A DNA stretch of 64,000 nucleotides from an uncultured Gemmatimonadota bacterium (GCA_946478895.1 CAMLDY010000004.1:1-64000); one strand, 5' to 3'. Shown: positions 32,462-41,646, counted from the stretch's first letter. Notes: generated by a model from the letters alone, not told the origin. A program made the numbers and translations.

Positions 32462-33883
32462 TTATTGCCTGACTTCCAGAACTCCCATCATGCCGTGGTC
32501 TTCGTGGTCGAGGATGTGGCAGTGGAACATCCACTTCCCGGGATAATCGTCGTAGCGGACGATGATGCGCGCCGTCGAGTGCTTCGGGATGTTGAGCATG
32601 TCCTTCCAGCTGCGATAAGGCTCTGCGACTCCATCGCGATCCAGGACCTGAAACTGAAATCCATGGAGATGGAACGGGTGGTCCATGCCGACGACGTTCT
32701 CGATCTCCCAGATCTCGGTGGCGCCGACCTTTGTGCTGACGTCGACGCGCGCCATGTCCATGGTTTTGCCGTTGATGATTCCCTGACCGAAGACAACCGT
32801 GCGAACTGCGCTGACCTTGGTGGTATCGAGCGGTGGGACAATGCGCAGGTGCGTGGGGATCGCGATCGGCGCCAGAGGCGGCTCGTTGGTGGTCTCGAGG
32901 GTGAGCAGGTCCAGGGTGGTCTTCCAATCCCTGGGCCTCGTCTGCGGCGCGTACCTGTCGTAAGGGAGATCCTGGAGCAGCGCCTTCGTGCCCGCTGGAT
33001 CGCCGCCGCGAACCAGGACCTCGACACGCTCCCCCGTAACCAGCAGAAGCTCCTTCACCTCACGTGGTGTCTCGAACAATCCGCCGTCGCTCCCAATGTG
33101 GAGCATGGTGTGTCCGGCAAGTGCGATGCGGTAAATCCGGCCCGCCGACGCATTGATGATGCGCCAGCGTTGCACCTCACCACGGCGGATCGTAAGCGTC
33201 GGCATCACGTGACCGTTGACGAAGAGCACCGGCCCTTCCCTGCCGTTCTCTTCGTCGACGCCGCCCCGAACCGTCGCCGGATCAGGGAAATCGATAGTGC
33301 CGTCGTTCAGAAAACGGTTGTCGGAAAGGATGAGCAGTCGCTCGGGGATAGTCGCGGGCAACGGATCGTCGGCGGCACGGACGATGATCGCGCCGAACAA
33401 CCCTTTGCCAATCGCGTAGCCGGTGCGGCGGTCGGGGTGCGGATGATACCAGTAGGTGCCTGCAGTGCCCGGTCGGATGGTGAATTCGTAGTCGTGGCTC
33501 TCGCCCGGCTTGATCGGGTGGAACGGACTTCCGTCGGACTCGAACGGCAGATGGATCCCGTGCCAGTGCACCGTCGTCGGCTCCGGCAGCCGGTTGTGGA
33601 AGTGCACGATGACGTGGTCGCCCTCACGCACGTCGAGCGTCGGTCCCGGTACGTGTCCGTTGTAAGCGAAGACTTCGCTGGTGACGCCGGGCATCAGCGA
33701 CAACGTCGTCACCGAGGCGGTGATGTTCACCTCGACGGTCTTTGACTTCTTGCTGATGTTGATCAGTGCCGGCGGCTCGGCGTCGCTTTTCGGCAGCGCG
33801 TGAAACCGCTCGCTCGGCGCGGTAACCGCAACGAGCGGGAGGGACAGTGGCACCAATGCGAGGAGTCTCAGCGGGTGGGGCAC
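32462..33883 (-). CDS. Multicopper oxidase (laccase/CueO-like)
   Basis: A protein of 473 residues with a GTG start behind GGAG. A signal peptide ends near residue 25. All four copper motifs are in canonical order: VHWHGIHLPFESDG near residue 100, GTYWYHPHPDRRTGY near 140, HPFHLHGFQFQVLD near 400 and MFHCHILDHEDHGMMG near 455, with the axial Met present. It oxidises phenols, Cu(I) or Fe(II) and reduces oxygen to water in the periplasm. It heads a two-gene unit with a cytochrome c. This contrasts with the reordered oxidase at 24393. Confidence 0.93.
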   Translation of the reverse strand: MPHPLRLLALVPLSLPLVAVTAPSERFHALPKSDAEPPALINISKKSKTVEVNITASVTTLSLMPGVTSEVFAYNGHVPGPTLDVREGDHVIVHFHNRLPEPTTVHWHGIHLPFESDGSPFHPIKPGESHDYEFTIRPGTAGTYWYHPHPDRRTGYAIGKGLFGAIIVRAADDPLPATIPERLLILSDNRFLNDGTIDFPDPATVRGGVDEENGREGPVLFVNGHVMPTLTIRRGEVQRWRIINASAGRIYRIALAGHTMLHIGSDGGLFETPREVKELLLVTGERVEVLVRGGDPAGTKALLQDLPYDRYAPQTRPRDWKTTLDLLTLETTNEPPLAPIAIPTHLRIVPPLDTTKVSAVRTVVFGQGIINGKTMDMARVDVSTKVGATEIWEIENVVGMDHPFHLHGFQFQVLDRDGVAEPYRSWKDMLNIPKHSTARIIVRYDDYPGKWMFHCHILDHEDHGMMGVLEVRQ

Positions 33884-34089
33884 GTCTCCTCTCGGTTGCG
33901 AGCGCGCGCCAATATTGGAGTATCAATGCAACCGGGCAAGGGTTTTTATCGACGACTCACGCGTGCAGGAGATTGTCTAGTCAGCGAATTGCAAACGTAT
34001 GACAACGGCGTATCAGTCAAGCGAACCGCGGGCACTGGCGATTTGTCGGCCCCTTTACGAACATTCGCCCACGACCGCTTCTGTTTGAG

Positions 34090-34500
34090 ATGAACGAAAC
34101 GACTCATGGAATTCCGCCCGAGCGGTATCAGGCGATAACCGCTCCGGAGAACACCAGCAACGCTGTTGAAGCGATGCGGTCGTTCCTGCGCGACGGCGAC
34201 GCCACGACTTTCGCGACCGGCGTCGCTCTTTACGTCGCGTCCGCGCGCTACCGGCAAGAGGCGATCGAGACGGTCGTCGCGGCTCTGTGCACTCTCGCCG
34301 AAAGCCTCGAGGGACCACGCCGCGATTCGGACATTGTGTTCAGACCCAGCAAGATGCACGAGCTCATTTTTTCCGGGGTTCTCAAGGCCTTTTACGGAGA
34401 GATTGCCGTCGAGCGCGCGCGGGGAGCGAGGGCGCAGCGAAAAGCCGATGCGCCCCAACACAGCGAGCGCGGCACATGGCCGCGCAGGCCCGAAGAATAG
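34090..34500 (+). CDS. Hypothetical small helical protein
   Basis: A protein of 136 residues beginning MNETTHGIPPERYQAITAPENTSNAVEAM. The middle is alpha-helical and Ala-rich (TGVALYVASARYRQEAIETVVAALCTLAESLEG) and the C-terminal third is basic and probably disordered. No signal peptide or known domain. Its last 25 bp overlap the likely start of the beta-helix gene at 34476 in another frame, so translation may be coupled. The reading frame is plausible from composition but its product is not recognised. Confidence 0.6.
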   Translation: MNETTHGIPPERYQAITAPENTSNAVEAMRSFLRDGDATTFATGVALYVASARYRQEAIETVVAALCTLAESLEGPRRDSDIVFRPSKMHELIFSGVLKAFYGEIAVERARGARAQRKADAPQHSERGTWPRRPEE

Positions 34501-36734
34501 AGCACGTCATAATCCGTAGAGTGCGGTTATCTCTGCTGGTCGTGGCGTGCTGTGCGACGCTGAGCGGGATCGCGCGCGCGCAGTCGCCAATCGAGCTTCG
34601 ACAGGGGCTGGTGATCACCCGGTCCGCGCGCATAGCACCACGCACCTACCGTCTGCCCGCGCCATCGGCCGATTCACCCGTCATCGTCGTGCGTGGCGAT
34701 AACATCACGGTGGATTTTGCCGGCGCGACGCTCGAGGGATCGTCGCCCGACGCCAATCCCGACGAGCGCGGCGGGATCGCCGTCCTGATCGACGGCGGTC
34801 GCAACATCCGCATCCTCAACGCCCGCATCAGGGGGTACAAGTTCGGCATCCTCGCGCGCGGAACGCGCGGTCTCACTCTCGTCGACAACGATCTCGGCTA
34901 CAACTGGAAGCCGAGGCTGTTCAGCGTGATCGAGCACGAGAGCCTGATCGACTGGCTGTCGTTCCACCACAACGAGGAGAACGAGTGGATGCGCTACGGG
35001 GCGGGCGCGTATCTGCTGGACGTCGCCGGCGGCGAGATCCGCGACAACACCGTGACCCAGGGCATGAACGGTCTGATGCTCGTCCGCTCGACCGGATTGC
35101 GCATTTGGAACAACAACTTCTCGTTCAATTCGGGCCTTGGGATCGGACTATACCGATCGAGCGGGGACACCATCATGCACAACCGCGCCGACTACAACGT
35201 GCGCGGCTACAGCGAAGGCTTCTATCGTCGCGGGCAGGATGCAGCCGACCTCCTCATTTACGAGCAGAGCAACAGGAACATCGTCGCCTACAATTCGATG
35301 ACCCACGGCGGCGACGGCGTTTTTCTGTGGGCCGGCCAGAGCACCATGGACACCGGTGAGGGCGGGGCGAATGACAACCTGTTCTACATGAACGACTTCA
35401 GCTTCGCGCCGGCCAACGGCATCGAGGCGACCTTCAGCCGGAACTCCTTCATTCAGAATTTCGTCGAGGGCTCGGAGTACGGGATGTGGGGCGGCTACAG
35501 CTTCTCGTCGCGCATCGTCGCCAACCGGTTCGTCGACAACCGTACCGCGATTGCGATCGAGCACGGCCAGAACGACACCATCGTCGCCAACATCATCGTC
35601 GGAGATTCCACCGGCATCAGACTGTGGGCGGACCCGATAGAGCCGTCGGACTGGGCTTACCCAAAGCACCGCGACACCAGAAGCCGGGATCACGTCGTCG
35701 ACGGCAACCTGCTCGGACGCGCGAGAGTCGGGGTGCGCGCCGCCAACACCAGCGGACTCTCCGTCGTCAACAACAGATTCGTCGAGGTCGACAGCGTCGT
35801 GGCGCTGCGCGACACGTCGCGTTTCACTTTTTCCGGCAACACCGCAATCGACACCGCGCCCTGGCCGCGGCGGTTTCTGCGCGCACCGCGTGAGCTGATC
35901 GACAGCGTGCTCCCGCTGCGCGGCGGTTTCATGCCGGCCCGGCCCGATACGTCACTCGCCGGGCGTCCGCGCTCGGCGATCCTCGTCGACGAGTGGGGGC
36001 CGTATGATTATCGCTCGCCGAGGCTCTGGCCGGTCGACAGCACGCGAGAGGTTCCCCTTCGGCTGCGCGTGTTGGGACCGCGCGGCCGCTGGCGGGTTAC
36101 GGATCGGCGCGGCATTGCAGCGGTGTCGAGCGAGAGCGGTATGATTGGCGACACAATTGGCGTGACGCCCAACCCGGATTCGCTCGGAGACTGGAAGGTG
36201 ACGATGGAATACGTCGGCGCGGCAACGGTATCCCCGTCGGGGGTCGAGCTTGCGGCGGGTCGGCCTTACACATTCTCGTACTCACGCTTCGAGCCGCGCA
36301 TCGACTGGACGGCGCGATTCTTCAAATGGACGGACAGCGCCAGCGATCCGCGCTCGCACCCCGAAAAGATCGCTTCCCTCGATTCCGTCATGACCGTACA
36401 CGTCCCGCGATTGGACTACATGGGGTACCGCGCGCTCCCGAACGTGCCGCGCGAGAACTTCGTCGTCGATGCGTCAGGCTCGGTCGATCTCGCGCCGGGC
36501 GAGTACACGCTTCGGACGATCAGTGATGATGGGGTGAGGGTCTGGCTGGATGGCGCGTTGGTGATCGACAATTGGAAGGCGCACGAGTCCACCGTCGATT
36601 TCGCGGCTTTGACCGGAGGACATCACGACGTCCGGGTTTTGTATTATCAGGCGGATGGGTGGTACGAGCTGAGAGTCGAGATCGTTCGCGGAAGGGAGAG
36701 GTCGGTTGGGTCGCCGGGGGCGCACGGGTCTTAG
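34476..36734 (+). CDS. Secreted right-handed beta-helix protein with C-terminal PA14 domain
   Basis: About 752 residues if it starts at the ATG at 34476; a GTG at 34521 would give a tidy signal peptide (RLSLLVVACCATLSGIARAQ) and is an alternative. The frame is open further upstream but that part is non-native. Residues of about 60-450 form parallel beta-helix rungs of the NosD/periplasmic copper-binding type (ITVDFAGATLEG, GIAVLIDGGRNIRILNARIRG, NSMTHGGDGVFLWAGQ, GSEYGMWGGYSFSSRIVANRFVDNRTAIAIE). After a linker region, the last 90 residues are PA14-like (FVVDASGSVDLAPGEYTLRTISDDGVRVWLDGALVIDNW), a carbohydrate-binding fold. It is a probable extracellular carbohydrate-active or adhesive protein; the catalytic type is unclear. 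Confidence 0.82.
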   Translation: MAAQARRIEHVIIRRVRLSLLVVACCATLSGIARAQSPIELRQGLVITRSARIAPRTYRLPAPSADSPVIVVRGDNITVDFAGATLEGSSPDANPDERGGIAVLIDGGRNIRILNARIRGYKFGILARGTRGLTLVDNDLGYNWKPRLFSVIEHESLIDWLSFHHNEENEWMRYGAGAYLLDVAGGEIRDNTVTQGMNGLMLVRSTGLRIWNNNFSFNSGLGIGLYRSSGDTIMHNRADYNVRGYSEGFYRRGQDAADLLIYEQSNRNIVAYNSMTHGGDGVFLWAGQSTMDTGEGGANDNLFYMNDFSFAPANGIEATFSRNSFIQNFVEGSEYGMWGGYSFSSRIVANRFVDNRTAIAIEHGQNDTIVANIIVGDSTGIRLWADPIEPSDWAYPKHRDTRSRDHVVDGNLLGRARVGVRAANTSGLSVVNNRFVEVDSVVALRDTSRFTFSGNTAIDTAPWPRRFLRAPRELIDSVLPLRGGFMPARPDTSLAGRPRSAILVDEWGPYDYRSPRLWPVDSTREVPLRLRVLGPRGRWRVTDRRGIAAVSSESGMIGDTIGVTPNPDSLGDWKVTMEYVGAATVSPSGVELAAGRPYTFSYSRFEPRIDWTARFFKWTDSASDPRSHPEKIASLDSVMTVHVPRLDYMGYRALPNVPRENFVVDASGSVDLAPGEYTLRTISDDGVRVWLDGALVIDNWKAHESTVDFAALTGGHHDVRVLYYQADGWYELRVEIVRGRERSVGSPGAHGS

Positions 36735-36768
36735 CTTTTCGCGGGGTCTGGATTCGCGCGCTTCGGCT

Positions 36769-36953
36769 GGCCACCGCTCGTACGTAAGCGGGCAGCCTCA
36801 AGCTTTACAGCTGCCACGCTGACAGCTCTCGGGAAGCATCGCGTCTCGTCGTCCGAGTCCGCAGTTGGAATGGTGAAAGGGCGCGGACGTGCCGTGCTGT
36901 TGGCATGGCTGCTGTAAAGCTTGCAGCTGCCCGCTTTTGTACGAGGGGTGGCC
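36769..36953. repeat. PF3a palindrome at a convergent junction
   Basis: GGCCACCGCTCGTAC (from 36769) and GTACGAGGGGTGGCC (to 36953) form the base; AAGCGGGCAGC...AAGCTTTACAG and CTGTAAAGCTT...GCTGCCCGCTT continue the stem to a loop of about 70 nt. The right end stops 2 bp before the aminotransferase stop codon at 36956. The loop start ACAGCTCTCGGGAAGCATCG recurs exactly in PF3b at 54334. Confidence 0.92.
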
Positions 36954-36955
36954 CG

Positions 36956-38068
36956 CTACTTGGCCAACATCTTTCCCAAACGCCTCAGTCCTTCCTCCAG
37001 CACTGGGCTCGCCATCCCCCACCCGATCCTGAAGTAGTCCGGCGCTCCGAAGAACCGGCCCGGCACCACCAGGGTATCGAACTCCGCCAGCAATTCCTCG
37101 ACGAACTCGTCGACACGGCCGGTGTCGAGTTTCACGAAACCGACCGTCCCGGCGGCCGGCGGGGTCCACGACAGCCGAGGATTGGCGGCGATGAAATCGG
37201 CGACGAGCCTGGCGTGCGCATCGACGCGGGCACGGCCGGATGCGAGGAGAGCGTCGGCATGGTCGAGGGCGCGCGCGGCGAGTCGCTCGGTCGGATGCGC
37301 CATCGAGTTCGTGAACAGACCGTTCAGCTTTCGCACTCGGTCGGCGATGCCGGGCTCGGCGAGGATCCAGCCGGCGCGAAGCGCGGCCATCCCGTACACC
37401 TTGGTCAGACTGCGGGTCGTCACGAACCGCGGTGAGATATTGATCGCCGAGTGTGGCTCGCCGCGCCCGTATACCCACTCGAGGTAAACCTCGTCCATCA
37501 GTACATCGACGTCGTAGGTATCGGCCAATTGCGCCAGCGCTTCGAGCTCACGACGCGTCGCCAGCACGCCGGACGGATTGTGGAGATTGGTGACGACGAT
37601 GAGTGCGGTGCGCGGAGTGAGCGCGCTCTCTATCAACCCGACGTCGAGCCGATAACGATCGGCGGCTCGGCGCTGAAAGGTGCGCACATCGCACTGCATG
37701 AATTCGGGGACCACCTGCAGCGGATCGTAGCCCGGACTTTCGACCAGTACCTGATCGCCGGGGTCCAGCAACGCGGCGTAGACGAGATGGTTGGCCATCG
37801 ACGTTCCGTGCGCGAGCACGACGTTCTCCGGCCCGACGCCGTAGCGGCGCGCGATTCGGTCGAGCAGCGGCTGCCAACCGTACTCGTTGTCGGCGACCAT
37901 CGTGAAGTCATCGACCGAGGGCGCGATGTGCGTCACGTCGAGCGGCGTCACTCCGCTCACGGCGAGATTGTACCTAACGTTGCCGTGCGCCTTCGACCAC
38001 TCGAGATGGCTGCTCGTCAGCGGCCGCGGCCCCGTCGGGCGAGGCCCGGACTTCCCCGTCGGGCTCAT
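36956..38068 (-). CDS. PLP-dependent class I/II aminotransferase
   Basis: A protein of 370 residues from the ATG at 38068, which overlaps the stop of the permease gene (ATGA, 38065-38068), so translation is coupled. Fold-type I features: NVVLAHGTSMANHLVYAALLDPGDQVLVESPGYDP near residue 75-110, TNLHNPSGV near 155, MDEVYLEWVYG near 190 and the PLP lysine in SLTKVYGMAALRAGWI near 221, then the Arg of YFRIGWG near 355 for the substrate carboxylate. The enzyme transfers amino groups between amino and keto acids in the cytoplasm. Coupling to an amino-acid permease suggests catabolism of the imported amino acid; which one is unknown. Confidence 0.9.
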   Translation of the reverse strand: MSPTGKSGPRPTGPRPLTSSHLEWSKAHGNVRYNLAVSGVTPLDVTHIAPSVDDFTMVADNEYGWQPLLDRIARRYGVGPENVVLAHGTSMANHLVYAALLDPGDQVLVESPGYDPLQVVPEFMQCDVRTFQRRAADRYRLDVGLIESALTPRTALIVVTNLHNPSGVLATRRELEALAQLADTYDVDVLMDEVYLEWVYGRGEPHSAINISPRFVTTRSLTKVYGMAALRAGWILAEPGIADRVRKLNGLFTNSMAHPTERLAARALDHADALLASGRARVDAHARLVADFIAANPRLSWTPPAAGTVGFVKLDTGRVDEFVEELLAEFDTLVVPGRFFGAPDYFRIGWGMASPVLEEGLRRLGKMLAK

Positions 38069-39426
38069 GGATCGATCGCCGCGACGCGATTCTGTCGCCG
38101 CCAATGAAGGAACGCCGGTACGCCGAGCGCCATCAGCACTACGCCGAGCATCGCGTTGCGGGGATTGGACCAGATCGCGCTCACGACGACAAAGGCTGCG
38201 ACGAGATCGAAAAGGGCGGGCAGAACCGGATAGCCTGGCGCGCGGTACGTGCTTGAGCCGGTTCCAACGCCACGCGCGTCGCGCCGGCGATACCCGAACA
38301 CCGTCGCCACGATCAGGCCAAAGAAAATCCAGTCGCCGAAGACGACGTAGTCGAGCAGCTGGCCGTAGGTTCCCGACAGCACGAGGGCAATCGCCCACAC
38401 GGCCTGGATCAGAATGCCCCCGGCCGGAGTGTGGTACTTGGGGTGAAGCTTCGCCGCGAACCTGAAGAACAATCCGTCCGCCGCCATCGCCTGCAGCATT
38501 CGCGGCGCCGACAAAATGCCGCTGTTCACGAAGCCGATCGTCGAGACGACTATTCCCGCTGCCATCAACGCGCCTCCAATCGGTCCCATCACCGAGCGCA
38601 TGGTGTCAGCCGCCGGAGCCAGACTCGTGGCGAGGCCCGCCGCGCCGAGTACGCGCACGTACGCGACGTTGGCGAGCACGTACACCGCGACGACAACGAA
38701 CATTCCGATCGTCATCGCCCGCGGAATGGTGCGCTCGGGCGCGACGATCTCGCTGGCGATGTTGTTCGAGTACTGCCAACCCCCGTACGCGAATAGCACC
38801 GGGATCAGAGCGTAGCCGAGGGCGCGGACGGTGTCGATGCCCTGAATGACGTCGGCACCGCTGGAGATCGCAGGCACCGCGTTCCGCCCGAAGAAGATTC
38901 CCGTTGCGATCAGTACCGCCAGCGCCAGCAGCTTGAGCACGGTGAAAATGTTCTGGGTGATGCTCCCCGATCGAACGCCCAGGTAGTTCACCCCCGACAG
39001 CGCTACCAGGATGCCCGCCGCGAGCGGCTTGATGAAGCTCGGCGACAGCGCGAACAGATCGGCGGTGTAGCGCGCGAAGGTGACGGCGACGGCAGCGATA
39101 CCGCCGCTATTGATGATGAAGAGGAAGGTCCAGCCGTACAGGAACGCCGGTAGTGGCCCGAACACGTCGGTGAGATAGATGTAGCCGCCACCCGCTTCCG
39201 GCCGTCGCGCGCCCAGCTCGGCGAAGTAGAGCGCGCCAATCAGCGCCACGATTCCGCCGATCACCCAGGTGGTGAGAATGAATGGCGTGGTGTGCACTCG
39301 CTGAGCGACGATCGCCGGATTGAGGAAGATCCCGGCACCAATGATTCCCCCGATGACCACCATCGTCGTGTCGAACACGCCGAGTCGGCGGACGTACTCC
39401 GTGGTGCCCGGCTTGGCGTCGGTCAT
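38065..39426 (-). CDS. APC-family amino-acid permease
   Basis: A protein of 453 residues with about 12 membrane helices. The ATG at 39426 begins MTDAKPGTTEYVRRLGVFDTT; the next segment VVIGGIIGAGIFLNPAIVA contains the Gly-rich helix 1 break of LeuT-fold transporters, and RRPEAGGGYIYLTDVFGPLPAFLYGW matches the LAT-like group helix 3 region. FAYGGWQYSNNIASEIVAPERTIPRAM is the family's helix 6-7 signature. It imports or exchanges amino acids across the inner membrane. A promoter whose -10 box lies 6 nt before the ATG predicts a leaderless mRNA. Its stop overlaps the aminotransferase start. Confidence 0.9.
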   Translation of the reverse strand: MTDAKPGTTEYVRRLGVFDTTMVVIGGIIGAGIFLNPAIVAQRVHTTPFILTTWVIGGIVALIGALYFAELGARRPEAGGGYIYLTDVFGPLPAFLYGWTFLFIINSGGIAAVAVTFARYTADLFALSPSFIKPLAAGILVALSGVNYLGVRSGSITQNIFTVLKLLALAVLIATGIFFGRNAVPAISSGADVIQGIDTVRALGYALIPVLFAYGGWQYSNNIASEIVAPERTIPRAMTIGMFVVVAVYVLANVAYVRVLGAAGLATSLAPAADTMRSVMGPIGGALMAAGIVVSTIGFVNSGILSAPRMLQAMAADGLFFRFAAKLHPKYHTPAGGILIQAVWAIALVLSGTYGQLLDYVVFGDWIFFGLIVATVFGYRRRDARGVGTGSSTYRAPGYPVLPALFDLVAAFVVVSAIWSNPRNAMLGVVLMALGVPAFLHWRRQNRVAAIDP

Positions 39427-39432
39427 CGAATA

Positions 39433-39463
39433 AGAATACCATTCCCGTCTTTCCCGGTACAAT
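39433..39463. promoter_or_regulatory. Overlapping divergent promoter elements
   Basis: On the minus strand TTGTAC (39462-39457), an 18-nt spacer and TATTCT (39438-39433) end 6 nt before the permease ATG. On the plus strand TACAAT (39458-39463) could be the -10 box for galactokinase and overlaps the minus-strand -35 box, so the two promoters would compete. The plus-strand -35 box is weak. Confidence 0.4.
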
Positions 39464-39492
39464 TCCGGCATGGGTAGCCACTCGTGGAAACG

Positions 39493-40632
39493 ATGAACGC
39501 ATCAGCGGCGCGGGAATTCTTTCTCAAGACCTACGGTTGTGAGCCCGATGTGGTCGGCTCGGCGCCAGGCCGGGTGAACCTGATCGGCGAGCATACCGAC
39601 TACAACGGAGGGCAAGTCCTTCCGCTCGCGATCGACCGGCGCACCTATGTCGCGATGAAGCGCACCGGCGCCGACAGGAGCAGGATTGTGTCGGATACCG
39701 CGGCCGAGTCGGGTGAATTCGATGCCCGCCTAGTGGAACGGAGCGGCGAATGGTGGGACTACATCTCGGGTGTCTTTGCGTTCGCCGAGGACAAGTCGGC
39801 GTTGCCCCAGGTACAGGCGGTCGTGACGAGCAATCTGCCGACGGGATCGGGCCTGAGCTCGTCGGCGGCGCTGGAGATGGCGACCGCGATCACCCTGGCT
39901 CAGCTCGTTGATGATGCGCGGTCACTCAAGGATCTGGCGCTGCTGTCATGGCGAGTGGAGACGCAGTTCGTCGGCGTATCGTGCGGTGTGATGGACCAGT
40001 TCGCCTCCGCGCTCGGCGAGAAGGGGCATGCGCTCCATCTCTGGTGTGATACCCTCGCTACGGAGCAGGTGAAAATGCGGGAGGCGGTGCTCATCTTCGA
40101 CACCAATTCGCCGAGATCGCTGCGCGGCTCGCAGTTCAACGTCAGGCAGCGGGAATGTCAGGAAGCGCTCGAGCTGTTGCGAGCTCGCCAGCCCGGGCTC
40201 GCGAACCTTGCCGCGGCGACGCCCGAGGAAGTGCGGGCAGCGCATCTGCCGCGAAATCTGGAAAAGCGCGCGTTGCACGTGACTGAAGAGACGCGGCGGG
40301 TAGAAAGTCTGGTCGCAGTGCTGAAGAAGACCGGCGATGTCGATGGCGATTTGCTGTATCAGTCGCACGAATCTCTGCGGACCCTGTACGAGTGCTCGAC
40401 GCCGCAGCTCGACTGGTTCGTGAGTGAAGCAAGGAAAATTCGCGGCGTGCGCGGCGCGCGTCTCACTGGCGCGGGGTGGGGCGGGTGCGCGATCGCCGTC
40501 GGCGAGCTCGACGCATTGAGTGGTGCGCAATCGAGTCTGATCGCGAGCTACAAATCCGCGTTCGGGCTCGATGCCAGAACGTGGCTCACCAATGCGGAGG
40601 CAGGCGCCAGAGTGGAAACGTCGGGCAAATGA
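39493..40632 (+). CDS. galK: Galactokinase
   Basis: A protein of 379 residues from the ATG at 39493 (GGAA 5 nt upstream); a GTG at 39484 is an alternative. GHMP-kinase motifs are all present: the galactokinase signature GRVNLIGEHTDYNGGQVLPLAID, the ATP loop LPTGSGLSSSAALEMA, CGVMDQFASALG with the catalytic Asp, and GARLTGAGWGGCAIAV near the C-terminus. It phosphorylates galactose to galactose-1-phosphate in the cytoplasm, the first step of the Leloir pathway. It overlaps the nucleotidyltransferase gene by 4 bp. No galT or galE is in this window. Confidence 0.95.
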   Translation: MNASAAREFFLKTYGCEPDVVGSAPGRVNLIGEHTDYNGGQVLPLAIDRRTYVAMKRTGADRSRIVSDTAAESGEFDARLVERSGEWWDYISGVFAFAEDKSALPQVQAVVTSNLPTGSGLSSSAALEMATAITLAQLVDDARSLKDLALLSWRVETQFVGVSCGVMDQFASALGEKGHALHLWCDTLATEQVKMREAVLIFDTNSPRSLRGSQFNVRQRECQEALELLRARQPGLANLAAATPEEVRAAHLPRNLEKRALHVTEETRRVESLVAVLKKTGDVDGDLLYQSHESLRTLYECSTPQLDWFVSEARKIRGVRGARLTGAGWGGCAIAVGELDALSGAQSSLIASYKSAFGLDARTWLTNAEAGARVETSGK

Positions 40633-41432
40633 GCGAGCCCCGACCGAGGGTCACCAGGGCACTCATCCCCTGCGGCGGCAAAGGCACGCGGATGGCGACA
40701 TTGACCCACGGCGGTGCAAAGGAGCTGCTGCCGATCGGGGGAAAGGCCCAGGTGCTCAGGGTGATGGAAGAGTGCGCGGCGAGCGGGATCACCGACGTAC
40801 TGATCGTCTCTGCGCCGGGCAAATCGGATCTGGAGAGAGTCGTGCGCGCCGCGGCGGGCGGTTCGGGAATGCCGGCGAGAGTCGATGTCGTGGTGCAGCC
40901 GAATCCGCGCGGGCTGGCTGATGCGATCCGACTCGGGCGCTCCTTCGCGCGTCAATCGCCAATGGCGGTGGCGCTACCCGACAACCTTTTCATCGGCGAC
41001 AAGCCGGCATTGGGGCAGCTCATCGACGTGTACGGGGCGACGGGAAAAAGTGTCGTCGCAATCGTTGAGCTTACGGCCGACAACCGGGACCGATACGGGC
41101 CGACGTCGATTTATCCGGGCGGCGTGAACGGTAACGAGTTCATCATCGAGCGAATTCCGGATAAGGGGCCGAAGAGCAAGACGTTCGATCTCGCCGGCGC
41201 GAAGTCGGCATTCACGGGAGTGGGCCGCTACGTATTTCTGCCCGAGGTCTTTGATACGATCGACGAAGTCGATGCGACGCTGCCCCGCGGCAAGGAGCTC
41301 GACGACATCCCCGTCATGCAGCTGCTACTGAAGCGCGGGCACCTGAACGGGTGCGTCGTGCGCGGGGATTTTCTCGATGTCGGGTTGCCGAGTGGATACC
41401 TCGAGGCTGATACCCGCATGGCTGGGGCCTGA
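40629..41432 (+). CDS. Sugar-1-phosphate nucleotidyltransferase (UTP-glucose-1-phosphate uridylyltransferase-like)
   Basis: A protein of 267 residues. The ATG at 40629 overlaps the galK stop (ATGA). The N-terminus has the NTP-transferase motif ALIPCGGKGTRMATLTHGGAKELLPIGGKAQ, followed by LADAIRLGRSF, VALPDNLFIGDKP (metal and sugar site), RYGPTSIYPGG, VGRYVFLPEVFDTI and the C-terminal FLDVGLPSGYLEADT. GalU-like enzymes make UDP-glucose from UTP and glucose-1-phosphate. Being coupled to galK, it may instead or also activate galactose-1-phosphate, which would spare a separate GalT; this is inference. A PF5 palindrome with a T-run follows. Confidence 0.85.
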   Translation: MSEPRPRVTRALIPCGGKGTRMATLTHGGAKELLPIGGKAQVLRVMEECAASGITDVLIVSAPGKSDLERVVRAAAGGSGMPARVDVVVQPNPRGLADAIRLGRSFARQSPMAVALPDNLFIGDKPALGQLIDVYGATGKSVVAIVELTADNRDRYGPTSIYPGGVNGNEFIIERIPDKGPKSKTFDLAGAKSAFTGVGRYVFLPEVFDTIDEVDATLPRGKELDDIPVMQLLLKRGHLNGCVVRGDFLDVGLPSGYLEADTRMAGA

Positions 41433-41450
41433 CCGCTTCGACTGGCACCC

Positions 41451-41610
41451 CTAGTCCTAAAGGTGGCAGGTGGGAGAGACGCGCAGAATGCTCTGGTAGC
41501 AGTTTTTCTATTCGCCTTCTCGCTGCGTCACGCCACTATGGAACGCGCCGGATAAACTCACACCCGTGCCTCTGACCAAGTCTCCCACCTGCCACCTTTT
41601 TGACTACAGT
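41451..41610. repeat. PF5 palindrome at a convergent junction
   Basis: AAAGGTGGCAGGTGGGAGA (41459-41477) is mirrored by TCTCCCACCTGCCACCTTT (41581-41599), followed on the plus strand by a short T-run; CTAGTC/GACTACAG extends the base. The loop is about 103 nt. It lies between the stop codons at 41432 and 41647. One copy in this window. Confidence 0.85.
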
Positions 41611-41646
41611 GGCCAGCCGTCAGCGGTGAGGTCTCAGACTGTGAAG

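Noticed and set aside
33884..34089. Copper-responsive MerR/CueR-type operator upstream of the multicopper oxidase
   Set aside because: AACC and GGTT flank a CTTGCCC stretch, but the dyad is too short and the promoter spacing cannot be confirmed.
34287..34475. Extended N-terminus of the beta-helix protein from the GTG at 34287
   Set aside because: This part lies inside the gene at 34090 in another frame, is Arg-rich, and places a clear signal peptide in the middle of the protein.
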